Shown here: positions 42,622-51,732 of the stretch, in pieces
Layout: every line of letters begins with the position of its first letter
Numbering within the stretch: the stretch's first letter is position 1
Assembly (NCBI RefSeq): GCF_030407455.1
Contig: NZ_JASDDJ010000007.1
Coordinates: 18,943 to 82,942 of the forward strand
Direction: 5' to 3'
Source of the DNA: Psychrobacter sp. 5A.1
GTDB lineage: Bacteria > Pseudomonadota > Gammaproteobacteria > Pseudomonadales > Moraxellaceae
Length of the DNA stretch: 64,000 nt
Position numbers and translations under genes: made by a program
Notes under the pieces: model-generated
The model's input: only the letters and a program-made list of their open reading frames with translations
Told to the model about the DNA's origin: nothing
Database searches by the model: none

Positions 42622-45600
42622 ATGAATCATGTCTACCGTGTTGTCTTTAATCGTTCATTAGGTGTTTATCAATGCGTGTCTGAACTTGCTAAGTCTCGTG
42701 GCAAGTCATCAGGTAAATCACAAGTAGCTACTAAGCTCATACTTGCTCCGCTAGCAGTAGCTATGCTTGGGTTGTCGGGGACGGCGATGGCCGTCACTTA
42801 TGATAATGGTATGACAACGACTATTGATGATGAGATTTACTTTGTCGAAAACGATACGGTTAGCAATCAAGGAACTGAACTAGTAGTCAATAAATTAATT
42901 CTAAGTACGACTGAAGCAGGACAGCCTTCAGAATTACTCATCAATAACGAAGGTTCTGTTACGGTAAAAGACATTACTGGCGTGGTAGGCAATGCTACCC
43001 TTAAAGTATCTGGCCAAGGTAGTTCTTTCAATGCAGAAGGTATACTCATTGGACAGAACGACGGTAGTGGTAATTTTTTGGTAAATACCAATGCTTCAGT
43101 TACGGCGGATAACCTTTGGATTGGCAATCAAGAGCCCAATGCCCAAGGTGGCAATATAGGTGATGTAAAGATTGACAACGCTATCGTTAATATCGCAAAC
43201 GAAGTTTTAGTAGGTGCAGAGACACTAGGTAACTTAAACCTAACTGAACAATCTAGCTTGACCGCAAACCAGATGCGTATAGGCTATAACGAAGGCTCTG
43301 TAGGTGAAGTTGTTCTCGATAAATCAACTATTAGCATTGGTAATAATGGTCTAGCTGTTGGTTTACTTGGAACAGGTACACTTGACGTTAAAAATGGCGG
43401 TAGTGTATCCGTAAATAGCCTTATGACAGTGGGAGATGCTACAACAGGAGTTGGTACTGTTAATTTAGATGGCGGTTCAAACTTTTTTACGAGTAGCATT
43501 GATAGTGAGCGCCTCGTAATAGGCGGAGAAGGCAAAGGCATCGTAAACATTAACAACACTTATGATGTTGATGATCGTGCTTGGTCTATTGGAATGGAGA
43601 TCTCAGAAGATACTATTATTGGTGATACTACAACAGGTATCGGTGAGCTCAACATTGATAGTGCTCTTGTCGATGCTGGTAACCTTATAGTTGGTAATGA
43701 AGGGTCAGGGACTCTAAGGGTCGTTAATAATGGGTTTTTAACGGTTGACAATATTTCGCGTGGTGTTGACTCGACACTTTCTGATGTTTATTTTGATGGT
43801 GCAGATTTAACTATTGGAAATGATCAACCAAATCTTTTTGCCAACTTTACCGACAAGCAGCCCATCAAAATAGGTTCAAACGGTCTAATATTTGATGTTA
43901 TTGATAATGATGTCACGATTAACTCAAATGCTGTACTGATGGGTAATGTAGGCACTGTGGATTTTGAAGCAGTCAAAGGAGGGTTCTCTAAAGTTGGTAC
44001 TGGGACTTTGACGATGTCTGCTAACAGCAAGCAATGGACAGGCGAAACCTTAATTACTGAAGGTATTCTGAAGTTGAACGGCGACTATACTATGGCGACA
44101 AATGAAACGCTAGGTATTGCCCTTGATATCGAAGAGGAAGGTAATCTAAAAAGTTATGGTCAATTAGTCGTTAATGGTAATGCTGATATCAGCAAAGGGG
44201 CTTTAAAAGTATACGCTTCTGAAGCTATCGCAGGCATGGCAGGCAGTAATGAGTGGAAAAATATCGTTAGTGCAGACAGTCGGACTGGTAAGTTTGTATC
44301 AGTCAGCGATAACAGCCCACTGGTCAGTTTTTACGCAGATTACAGTGACGCTAATGCTGTACATTTAAAAATGGGTACAGCACCAGTTGAACCTGAAACA
44401 CCAGTTGAACCTGAAACACCAGTTGAACCTGAAACACCAGTTGAACCTGAAACACCAGTTGAACCTGAAACACCAGTTAAACCTGAAACACCAGTTAAAC
44501 CTGAAACGCCAGTTAAACCTGAAACGCCGATTGTTGTTGATCCAACCGCTACAGACTCAACCTTCGTTAATGCTGCTAACAGCCAGTCTGATAAACAGGC
44601 GTTAAGTCTTGCTGCTGTATTAGATAAAGCAATGATAAATACAACGAGTCCATTAGCTCTTCAACTGATTACTGATACCGAAGACCTTGTAAACAACCCA
44701 ACGCTAGAGCAACGCCAAATCAGAATGAATAATACTGCCTATCAACTACAGCCGTTGTTTATGGGTGCGACCAATCGTATTATTACTGATGCCAACTACG
44801 CGGCAAGTGATGCAATCAGTGAGCATAGCCCTATTACATCTGAGCGTAATATTTGGGCAAAGCTAATCGGTAATAACAGCAATCATGATACAGAAAACGG
44901 TATCACTGGTTATGACACGGAAGGTTATGGCGCTATTATTGGTTTGGATACACCAATTAATACTGACCTTAATCTAGGTCTGGCGGTCTCTTATATTCAA
45001 AGCGATGCCGACACAGATGGCAGCCGCCTCGACCATGAATTAACAGCAAAAAACTGGCAGGTTCTAGGATATGGTAATTATGCTGCAGGTGAAGCGACGC
45101 AGGTGAATTTCCATGCAGGTGCCGGTAGCAGTGATGTCGAAGGTGAACGCCATTTAGCGCTATCGAATAGCCCTATTGCACAGTCAGACTACTCTGTCGA
45201 TACCTTACAGGCAGGATTAGGAGTGACGCATCGCATTGGTAATGAGCAACGTAATCTGACGCCATTTGCTCAGCTCAACTACGCTCAAGCAAAAAGTGAT
45301 GGATATCGTGAAACTGGTGCTGGCGTTTATAACTTAGACGTTAGTGAAAATACTTATGAGTCTATGCGTTGGACAGCTGGTCTACGGATGTCACAGCTTT
45401 TGACATCAAAACTGGCGCTGACTGGTCAATTAGCAGCAGCGATTGAGAATGGTGATCAACAGTCAGATATTACCGCCAGCTTTGTAGGCATGCCTAATGA
45501 CAAGTTTACGACTATCGGACAAGAGGTTGGCCGTGAAATCGGCATCGCTGGTATCGGTCTTAGCTATACGCCGATGGCTAATATGAAGATATCAGCAGGC

Positions 45601-45669
45601 TATCGCGGAGAGTGGCGCGATAACTATGATGACCACGGCGCGAGCATCGCTTTGCAAACGACCTTTTAA
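42622..45669 (+). CDS. Autotransporter (type Va) with ESPR signal peptide and Pro-rich repeat linker
   Basis: 1015 aa outer-membrane secreted protein. Residues 1-25 (MNHVYRVVFNRSLGVYQCVSE) match the extended signal peptide region, followed by a hydrophobic core and cleavage after AMA at about residue 57. The passenger, about 58-585, is a beta-helix-type domain with Gly/Asn-rich repeats (VGDATTGVGTVNLDGGS, GSGTLRVVNNGFLTVDN) and a PATR-like repeat (FSKVGTGTLTMSANSKQWTG). A linker of eight PVxPET hexapeptides (residues 588-635) leads to an autotransporter beta-barrel, about 740-1015, ending in Phe. Passenger function is not evident; adhesion or biofilm is the usual guess for such proteins. Single gene with its own terminator. 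Confidence 0.93.
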   Translation: MNHVYRVVFNRSLGVYQCVSELAKSRGKSSGKSQVATKLILAPLAVAMLGLSGTAMAVTYDNGMTTTIDDEIYFVENDTVSNQGTELVVNKLILSTTEAGQPSELLINNEGSVTVKDITGVVGNATLKVSGQGSSFNAEGILIGQNDGSGNFLVNTNASVTADNLWIGNQEPNAQGGNIGDVKIDNAIVNIANEVLVGAETLGNLNLTEQSSLTANQMRIGYNEGSVGEVVLDKSTISIGNNGLAVGLLGTGTLDVKNGGSVSVNSLMTVGDATTGVGTVNLDGGSNFFTSSIDSERLVIGGEGKGIVNINNTYDVDDRAWSIGMEISEDTIIGDTTTGIGELNIDSALVDAGNLIVGNEGSGTLRVVNNGFLTVDNISRGVDSTLSDVYFDGADLTIGNDQPNLFANFTDKQPIKIGSNGLIFDVIDNDVTINSNAVLMGNVGTVDFEAVKGGFSKVGTGTLTMSANSKQWTGETLITEGILKLNGDYTMATNETLGIALDIEEEGNLKSYGQLVVNGNADISKGALKVYASEAIAGMAGSNEWKNIVSADSRTGKFVSVSDNSPLVSFYADYSDANAVHLKMGTAPVEPETPVEPETPVEPETPVEPETPVEPETPVKPETPVKPETPVKPETPIVVDPTATDSTFVNAANSQSDKQALSLAAVLDKAMINTTSPLALQLITDTEDLVNNPTLEQRQIRMNNTAYQLQPLFMGATNRIITDANYAASDAISEHSPITSERNIWAKLIGNNSNHDTENGITGYDTEGYGAIIGLDTPINTDLNLGLAVSYIQSDADTDGSRLDHELTAKNWQVLGYGNYAAGEATQVNFHAGAGSSDVEGERHLALSNSPIAQSDYSVDTLQAGLGVTHRIGNEQRNLTPFAQLNYAQAKSDGYRETGAGVYNLDVSENTYESMRWTAGLRMSQLLTSKLALTGQLAAAIENGDQQSDITASFVGMPNDKFTTIGQEVGREIGIAGIGLSYTPMANMKISAGYRGEWRDNYDDHGASIALQTTF
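44383..44526 (+). repeat. Eight tandem 18-bp repeats encoding PVEPET/PVKPET
   Basis: Units 1-5 are identical (PVEPET), units 6-8 read PVKPET, differing by one base, with a second single-base change in units 7 and 8. Repeat units in phase with the codons mean copy-number change keeps the autotransporter frame while altering the length of the stalk before the barrel. Confidence 0.95.
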
Positions 45670-45682
45670 TCGTTAATACCCT

Positions 45683-45724
45683 AAAAAAAAGCTTGAATCC
45701 AACCACTGGGTTCAAGCTTTTTTT
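45683..45724. terminator. Bidirectional terminator between the autotransporter and aldolase genes
   Basis: GCTTGAATCC / GGGTTCAAGC stem (one G-T pair) with long A and T runs on its two sides. It serves both convergent genes. Confidence 0.9.
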
Positions 45725-45761
45725 ATATCTTTAATTTACTTCAATCTTGTTTATTGTAAAC

Positions 45762-46652
45762 TTAAACCTTCGACGCCTCATAAATCTCTTCGATTGACGC
45801 ATCAATGACATTGGTGAATTCTTCATCACTCTGTTGCTTACTCAAACCTTCGGTAAAGGCACGTGAGAAGCTGGCAATCATACCGGGGTTTTGCTTCAGC
45901 TTAGCACAAGCATCACTACGACTATAACCACCCGACAACGCCACGACTTTTAATACTTTTGGATGATCGATCAGCTCTTGATAAAAACCCGCTTCTTCTG
46001 GCAATGTCAGTTTTAGCATGACTTGCTGCTCATCGTTCAAACGATCTAGATTATGCAAAATACTGGTCTTCAATATAACTTCGCATTCATGCTTTTTGCT
46101 ACTGTTAATATCTACTTCAGGCTCAACAATTGGCATCAAGCCTTTTGAGATTATCTGCTTTGCCACATCAAACTGCTGCTGTACGACCAGCTCGATACCA
46201 TCGACGTTTGGCTCATAAACCACTGAGCGCATTTTGGTACCAAATATGGGATAAGCTTTTGCTTTATCGAGTAGTAAGTCTAAATCTGGCATCGGGCGCA
46301 TGACTTGCACGCCATTCATTTGCTCAGCCAAGCCTTTATCCACTTTTAAGAATGGCACAATATTCTTATCTTCCCACAGATAGTTGGCCGTTGATTTGCC
46401 ATTGACCTCACGCTCCATGGTATCTTCGAATAAAATCGCGCCAAGTACCCGCTCATTATCAAAAGCGGTACAAGTCATCATACGAGCACGCATCTCGTGT
46501 ACTAAATCGAACATGGCTTCGTCATTATCATAACCGTCGCCACTGACACCATAGTTTTCTAGCGCCTTTGGTGTGCTACCGCCACTTTGATCTAGTGCTG
46601 CGATGAAACCTGAACTGGTTTTTACGCGCTGTAATTGTTTTTCGTATTCCAT
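45762..46652 (-). CDS. Class I fructose-bisphosphate aldolase
   Basis: Schiff-base aldolase that splits fructose 1,6-bisphosphate to two triose phosphates. 296 aa, the length of bacterial class I enzymes. N-terminal GFIAALDQSGGSTPKALENYG is quoted here in part (ALDQSGGSTPKAL) as the family signature; PIVEPEVDI and VMLKLTLPEE (likely Schiff-base Lys) and VVALSGGYSRSDACAKL follow. A ribosome site AGGA lies upstream. It follows the EamA transporter gene on the same strand after 183 bp. Confidence 0.93.
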   Translation of the reverse strand: MEYEKQLQRVKTSSGFIAALDQSGGSTPKALENYGVSGDGYDNDEAMFDLVHEMRARMMTCTAFDNERVLGAILFEDTMEREVNGKSTANYLWEDKNIVPFLKVDKGLAEQMNGVQVMRPMPDLDLLLDKAKAYPIFGTKMRSVVYEPNVDGIELVVQQQFDVAKQIISKGLMPIVEPEVDINSSKKHECEVILKTSILHNLDRLNDEQQVMLKLTLPEEAGFYQELIDHPKVLKVVALSGGYSRSDACAKLKQNPGMIASFSRAFTEGLSKQQSDEEFTNVIDASIEEIYEASKV

Positions 46653-46835
46653 TGAGAGTGCATCCTATTTTTATTTATTGAGGTCAAGTGTCACAAAGCC
46701 AATCGATTTTTGCCAGCTTATGTTTGCTGTATTGATCGTAGATAACCTTATCATAGGACTCTCTTTGTGCCTATATCTGATACGTTAATGATTTTGTAAA
46801 ATCATCAGCATATTCATGCCTATAGGTTAAAAATC

Positions 46836-47684
46836 CTAAGCCAAAAACAGCACGGCAACGCAGCATATCGCCAACAGTAAACCCAATACATTGATACGGT
46901 TAAGCTGCTCTTTAAAGATCCCAACACCAATTAAGGTAGCGACTGCGATAACGCCGACATTCATACCAGTAAAGACGATACTGGGTGTGTCTGACAATAC
47001 TTGATGCGCACGTACATAGGCATAGATATTACCCATATTAAGCGTACCCAATAGCAGTCCCGCCGCAAGCGTATTTCCTTGCCAGCGCACTCGCGTAACC
47101 AGTAGATAAATAAACAGCAATAAACCCGCCACGCCAAAGCTTACAAATAAAGTCAATGGAAAAGCACTGCCCTGTTTGGCTACTTGTTTGAATAAAATAT
47201 CAATGATGCCATAGCCTGCCCAGACACCAAACAACCATAGTGGCGTGTGCTTTGCTTGCCGATTAATATCATTATGCTGTGGACGATAGACCAATGCGCC
47301 TAGTGCGAAAACACCCAATGCCAGTCCCAGCAGACGCGTACCCGTTAACACCTCACCGAATAGCAAAAAAGCCGCCACGATAGGGATGATTAATGATAAG
47401 CGCTGAGCAGCATCGGTTGCCACCATACCGACTGCTTCAATGGCACGTCCAAGAATAATGAACACGGCAGGCAATAATATGCCAAGCGCAAGAATAATAC
47501 CCCAAGCATTATCAAGCGCATGTATGGCACCCAAATCAGGCTTTAGCAACATCCATGTCAATAAAAAAGCCACTGGATAGCCAGCAACGATGGTCTGACG
47601 AATGTCGATATTCTTATGACGCAATATTTTTAAAAGTACTGAGACGGCGACGCTACATAGCACCGCTATGGTTAAATACATCAT
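46836..47684 (-). CDS. EamA/DMT-family membrane transporter
   Basis: 282 aa, about ten hydrophobic helices in two repeats of five, the pattern of the drug/metabolite transporter superfamily. Helix-loop features include LSLIIPIVAAFLLFGEVLTGTRLLGLALG (seen as LIIPIVAAFLLFGEVLTG then TRLLGLALG), the EamA hallmark of an E in a helix followed by a glycine-rich one, repeated as GVIAVATLIGVGIFKEQLNRINVLGLLLA near the C-terminus. Substrate unknown. Its promoter faces that of the ABC exporter across a miniature element. Confidence 0.85.
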   Translation of the reverse strand: MMYLTIAVLCSVAVSVLLKILRHKNIDIRQTIVAGYPVAFLLTWMLLKPDLGAIHALDNAWGIILALGILLPAVFIILGRAIEAVGMVATDAAQRLSLIIPIVAAFLLFGEVLTGTRLLGLALGVFALGALVYRPQHNDINRQAKHTPLWLFGVWAGYGIIDILFKQVAKQGSAFPLTLFVSFGVAGLLLFIYLLVTRVRWQGNTLAAGLLLGTLNMGNIYAYVRAHQVLSDTPSIVFTGMNVGVIAVATLIGVGIFKEQLNRINVLGLLLAICCVAVLFLA

Positions 47685-48222
47685 TAACTTTTACCTTTTT
47701 GAACTTCAATGTTGCGTGGTTATGAGTCATATATTGGTCACACATTACTCAGCCAATCATCCGCTATCTGTCTGATTTTTTAGAAAAACCATAAGAGTAA
47801 CCTTCAAGCACCTAGGATGTTTCATCATTTAAATTGTGGGACTTAAAATGAGAAAAATTGCAGCCAAACAAGGAATAACTCGCCGTAAATATGAACATAT
47901 TGACAAGATTTCTGATGATGTTTGACAAAATTTAGCCATTTTAAGGCCACTAAATGTATCAATGTGCTAATTGATGACACGCCCTAAATACGTTTTGGGA
48001 TAGAATGTAACAAAATATGTTTTTTACAGCAAACTATTTATCATCGCTTTTATTCAGGCATCAAATACAGCCTCTATGCTTGAGCAAATTACAATTAGCA
48101 TGCAGGTATGATTGGTAAGTTTGCTAAAATAGCGCTTAACCCTAATCACAAAAGTAAAGATTTAAGATAATGCGTTATTTCGTTTATCTTGACGTACTGC
48201 TATTGATGTTTTATTACCGCCT
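47685..48222. other. Divergent region between the EamA transporter and the ABC exporter
   Basis: 538 bp without a gene. About a third of it is a miniature element copy (47815-47984); promoters for both flanking genes should lie on either side of that copy. Confidence 0.6.
47815..47984. mobile_element. 170-bp TA-flanked miniature element (copy C)
   Basis: TA at 47813-47814 and 47985-47986; right end TGATGACACGCCC inverted relative to the left end GGATGTTTCATCA, which has changes. The interior is nearly identical, in reverse orientation, to the copy at 59122 and only partly like the copy at 35108. Non-coding. Confidence 0.85.
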
Positions 48223-50118
48223 ATGAATGCTCTATTTCGCTTTTTTGAAAACCGTCTGCCCGCCTTTCCAGACACGCCCATGCCATTACCGTCACCTCGT
48301 GATGGCATGCTAAAGTTTCTGTGGGCATGTACCAATGGTCTACGTGGCTGGCTACTAATTTTTATGATTTTGTCCGCTGGTATCGGTATCTACGAGGCCA
48401 TGCTGTTTGCTTGGATTGGTAATATCGTTGACTGGCTCGGCGTGTATACACCGCAGAATTTATGGTTAGAAAAAGGCGATATGCTGCTGATGATGCTAGC
48501 AGTTATGATCGTCAGCCCATTGTGGATTGCCTTGTCATCGTTTATCCACTTTCAAACCTTGCAAGGCGTATTTCCCATGCAGATGCGCTGGCGTTTTCAT
48601 CAGCGTATGCTTGGGCAGTCTATGCAGTTTTACCAAGATGAATTTTCGGGTCGCGTGTCTGCAAAAGTCATGCAAACGGCATTGGCAGTACGCGATACCG
48701 TGATGACCGTCACTGATATGTTTATGTATGTCTCCGTCTACTTTATCACCTCAGGGGTGATTTTATTCAATTTAGACAGCTTACTACTCATTCCTTTTCT
48801 TATTTGGCTCGTTTTGGTTGCCATCACCATTTGGTACTTTATTCCCAAGCTCAAACAGACAGCCATTGTGCAAGCAGATGCCCGTGCATTGATGACAGGG
48901 CGAATTACTGATGCTTATGCCAATATCATGACGGTAAAACTGTTTAGCCATTCGCGTCGTGAGCTGGGTTATGCCAAAAATGCCATGGGGCAGTTTCTAG
49001 GTACAGTGCATGCGCAGATGCGTTGGGTCAGCTATTTAGAGGTATCAACCCATCTTATCAGTGTTATTTTGGTCAGTAGTACGGCAGGCATTGGGCTGTA
49101 CTTATGGCAACAAGGCGCAGTCGGTGTCGGCGCGATTGCCGCTGCGACTGCCATGGCATTACGCCTGAATGGTTTGACACGTTGGATCATGTGGCAGACG
49201 GCCAGCTTGTTTGAAAGCATCGGTACGGTACAAGATGGTATGCGCACCTTGTCAGCGCCGCAGACGATCGTTGATAAACCTGATGCACCAGCGCTTGCCG
49301 TGACTCATGGGCGCATCGTATTCGACCATGTTGACTTCAGTTATGAGCATGACGAAGAAAACAATGAGCAATCAGATGCGTCTAGTGACGGTACTAGCTC
49401 ACACACCAAGCTGTTAGACAACTTCTATTTAGACATCAAACCAGGTGAAAAAATCGGTCTGGTCGGGCGCTCAGGTGCTGGTAAATCAACCTTGGTCAAT
49501 TTATTACTGCGCTTTTTTGATGTCGATAGCGGCAAAATATTGATTGATGGTCAAGCCATTGACGACGTCACACAAGAGTCCTTACGCCAACAGATCGGTA
49601 TGGTGACTCAAGATACGTCATTGCTACATCGTACGGTGCGTGAAAACATCGCTTATGGTCGTCCTGATGCTACTGACGAAGAGATTATGATTGCCGCCAA
49701 ACAAGCCCAAGCATGGGATTTCATCAAAGACTTGTATGATGATAAAGGTAATAAGGCACTCGATACTCAAGTGGGTGAACGCGGAGTCAAATTATCTGGC
49801 GGTCAACGTCAGCGTATCGCTATCTCACGTGTTATGCTAAAAAACGCACCGATTTTGCTCTTAGATGAGGCGACCAGTGCATTAGACTCTGAGATTGAAT
49901 ATGCCATTACCGAGAGTCTAAATGACATCATGACGGGCAAAACTGTCATCGCTATCGCGCATCGTCTTTCTACCATTGCCGCGCTTGATAGACTGGTCGT
50001 CATGCATCAAGGACACATCATCGAGCAAGGCAGTCATGATGAGCTATTGGCCTTAAACGGCGTCTATGCTCGACTGTGGCATCGTCAAAGTGGTGGCTTC
50101 TTAGGTGAAGACAATTAG
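48223..50118 (+). CDS. ABC exporter, fused permease and ATPase
   Basis: 631 aa half-transporter. Six transmembrane helices occupy residues about 35-330 and the nucleotide-binding domain about 365-600: Walker A GRSGAGKST, Q-loop VTQDTSLLHRTV, signature LSGGQRQRIAISR, Walker B ILLLDEATSALDS, switch IAHRLSTIA. A 20-residue acidic, Ser-rich insertion (DEENNEQSDASSDG) lies early in the NBD, just before Walker A. Belongs to the multidrug/lipid exporter group (MsbA/MdlB-like); substrate unknown. It is followed by an alpha/beta hydrolase and an AlkB-like gene in the same direction. Confidence 0.92.
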   Translation: MNALFRFFENRLPAFPDTPMPLPSPRDGMLKFLWACTNGLRGWLLIFMILSAGIGIYEAMLFAWIGNIVDWLGVYTPQNLWLEKGDMLLMMLAVMIVSPLWIALSSFIHFQTLQGVFPMQMRWRFHQRMLGQSMQFYQDEFSGRVSAKVMQTALAVRDTVMTVTDMFMYVSVYFITSGVILFNLDSLLLIPFLIWLVLVAITIWYFIPKLKQTAIVQADARALMTGRITDAYANIMTVKLFSHSRRELGYAKNAMGQFLGTVHAQMRWVSYLEVSTHLISVILVSSTAGIGLYLWQQGAVGVGAIAAATAMALRLNGLTRWIMWQTASLFESIGTVQDGMRTLSAPQTIVDKPDAPALAVTHGRIVFDHVDFSYEHDEENNEQSDASSDGTSSHTKLLDNFYLDIKPGEKIGLVGRSGAGKSTLVNLLLRFFDVDSGKILIDGQAIDDVTQESLRQQIGMVTQDTSLLHRTVRENIAYGRPDATDEEIMIAAKQAQAWDFIKDLYDDKGNKALDTQVGERGVKLSGGQRQRIAISRVMLKNAPILLLDEATSALDSEIEYAITESLNDIMTGKTVIAIAHRLSTIAALDRLVVMHQGHIIEQGSHDELLALNGVYARLWHRQSGGFLGEDN

Positions 50119-50212
50119 ACCGTATTGAGAAAAGCTGCAAAAAAGCAAATTGCAATAAACAGCCTGCAATAAATCAGTCATAATAAATAAATCACAAGGA
50201 AGTGTTTATTCT

Positions 50213-51106
50213 ATGGAAGCATACTCAAACAGCATTAACCTTGGCGGAAAACAAGCGCGTTACTATCGTCTTAGCCAGCTCAACCAGCCAGTAGCGTCAA
50301 AAATCCCTCAGCGAACACCAGCACACTTTTATGGCGGTAATAGTTTCACTGTTGGCACCTATACGCCATTGTTGAACGAGCTGGCGACCGAGTTTGATAT
50401 CAGCTCACTTGCCCTACGTGGTTATTGGCATGATAAGCCGCAGAGCCGCCGCCTCACTCGCGAGCAAGATGCCGACATGCTGATTGAGTTTTTAGAAAAA
50501 ACACAAGACAAGCCAGTCGTTGGTATTGGACACTCACAAGGTGCCACGGCGACGGCGATGGCAGCAGCGAAGCGCCCAGAGCTATTCTCACAGCTATACC
50601 TCATAGAGCCTGTGACATTTACCAAAAAACAAGCCACGCTGTACAACTTGCTACCACGTCAATACTTGCTGAGTCGCGAACCGTTCAAAAGTACCCTCAC
50701 CAAACAATCTACTTGGCCAACCGTCCATGATTATTATGAAAGCCTACGTGCACAGCGTGCTTATAAGCGTATCAGTGATGCGCACTTACAAGTGTTCGCA
50801 GCGCAAAGCCTGAGCAAAAATCCTGATGGCAGTTACACGCTGTTATTTGCACCCGAGCAAGAGCTGGCCAACTATTTTGGCGCACCTCATATCGATGCTG
50901 CGCTCAAAAAACTAAGCTGTCCCTATACCTTAATTACAGGCAAACCGACTTTATTCATCAGTAATAAGGTGCGACAACACTGGCAAAAATTCGTCCCTGA
51001 TAGCAGCATCATATCGTTGCTAGACTATGGTCATCTACTGCCCATGGAAGCACCTGAATTATGTGCCCAAATCATCAATGAAAATTATCAACAGCGTCAC
51101 AAGTAA
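50213..51106 (+). CDS. Alpha/beta hydrolase
   Basis: 297 aa. GHSQG (about residue 106) is the nucleophile elbow with the catalytic Ser, and the His near the C-terminus in LLDYGHLLPMEAPE fits the catalytic triad position. No signal peptide. Substrate unknown; the fold covers esterases, lipases, haloperoxidases and others. AAGGA lies about 12 nt before the ATG. It precedes the AlkB-like gene by 8 bp, so the two are co-transcribed. Confidence 0.82.
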   Translation: MEAYSNSINLGGKQARYYRLSQLNQPVASKIPQRTPAHFYGGNSFTVGTYTPLLNELATEFDISSLALRGYWHDKPQSRRLTREQDADMLIEFLEKTQDKPVVGIGHSQGATATAMAAAKRPELFSQLYLIEPVTFTKKQATLYNLLPRQYLLSREPFKSTLTKQSTWPTVHDYYESLRAQRAYKRISDAHLQVFAAQSLSKNPDGSYTLLFAPEQELANYFGAPHIDAALKKLSCPYTLITGKPTLFISNKVRQHWQKFVPDSSIISLLDYGHLLPMEAPELCAQIINENYQQRHK

Positions 51107-51114
51107 GCTTAATC

Positions 51115-51732
51115 ATGACGGATCTCTTTGCGCCTGCACCGACTGACAATCTGTTGCCTTACGACGGTAATGTCAATGATTTAGGAATCGTCATACACGA
51201 TGCCGATGTGCGATATGACACTTTATTGACCGAGCTACCTTGGCAGTCAGATATCGTGACGCTGTTTGGTCAGACCCATGTGACGACTCGAAAAATCGTT
51301 TGGATGGGCGAAAAAGAGGCCAATTATCACTACTCAGGACAGGTACGGCAGACAGTCCCGTGGTCGAGCACCGTGTTTCAAGTAAAGCAGCACATAGAAG
51401 AGTTACTGGCAGAAATCGGTGTTATCGCTAATTTTAATACCTGTCTGCTCAATTATTATCCTTCTGGCTCTGAGGGTATGGGCTATCATGCGGACGACGA
51501 AAAAGAATTAGGTCATCAACCCATCATTGCCTCTTTATCTCTTGGTGCCACACGAAAATTTGTCTTGAAGCATAAAAAAACTCAAGATAAAGTCGAGCTT
51601 CATCTTGAGTCAGGTCAGCTAGTGGTCATGCATGGCGATACGCAAACCTTTTGGAAGCACACCATTACAAAAACTAAAACTGTTGCAGCGGGACGTATTA
51701 GCCTAACGTTTCGGCAAATGATATTGGGTTAA
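51115..51732 (+). CDS. AlkB-like Fe(II)/2-oxoglutarate dioxygenase
   Basis: 205 aa. The HxD...H iron site is visible as YHADDE (residues about 123-126) and FWKHTITK, with the 2-oxoglutarate-binding Arg in GRISLTFR. NYYPSGSEGMGYHAD is typical of AlkB homologues that repair alkylated DNA or RNA (ALKBH2/3-like group). It ends on a shared TTAA with the convergent oxidoreductase gene. Part of a small operon with the alpha/beta hydrolase. Confidence 0.9.
   Translation: MTDLFAPAPTDNLLPYDGNVNDLGIVIHDADVRYDTLLTELPWQSDIVTLFGQTHVTTRKIVWMGEKEANYHYSGQVRQTVPWSSTVFQVKQHIEELLAEIGVIANFNTCLLNYYPSGSEGMGYHADDEKELGHQPIIASLSLGATRKFVLKHKKTQDKVELHLESGQLVVMHGDTQTFWKHTITKTKTVAAGRISLTFRQMILG

Noticed and set aside
44383..44526. 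Possible CRISPR array
   Set aside because: The repeats are contiguous with no spacers and lie inside a coding region, encoding a proline-rich linker.
44387..44605. 72-codon open frame inside the autotransporter gene, giving a repeated NLKHQL peptide
   Set aside because: It is the 18-bp repeat array read out of frame; it follows the repeat, not a separate gene.
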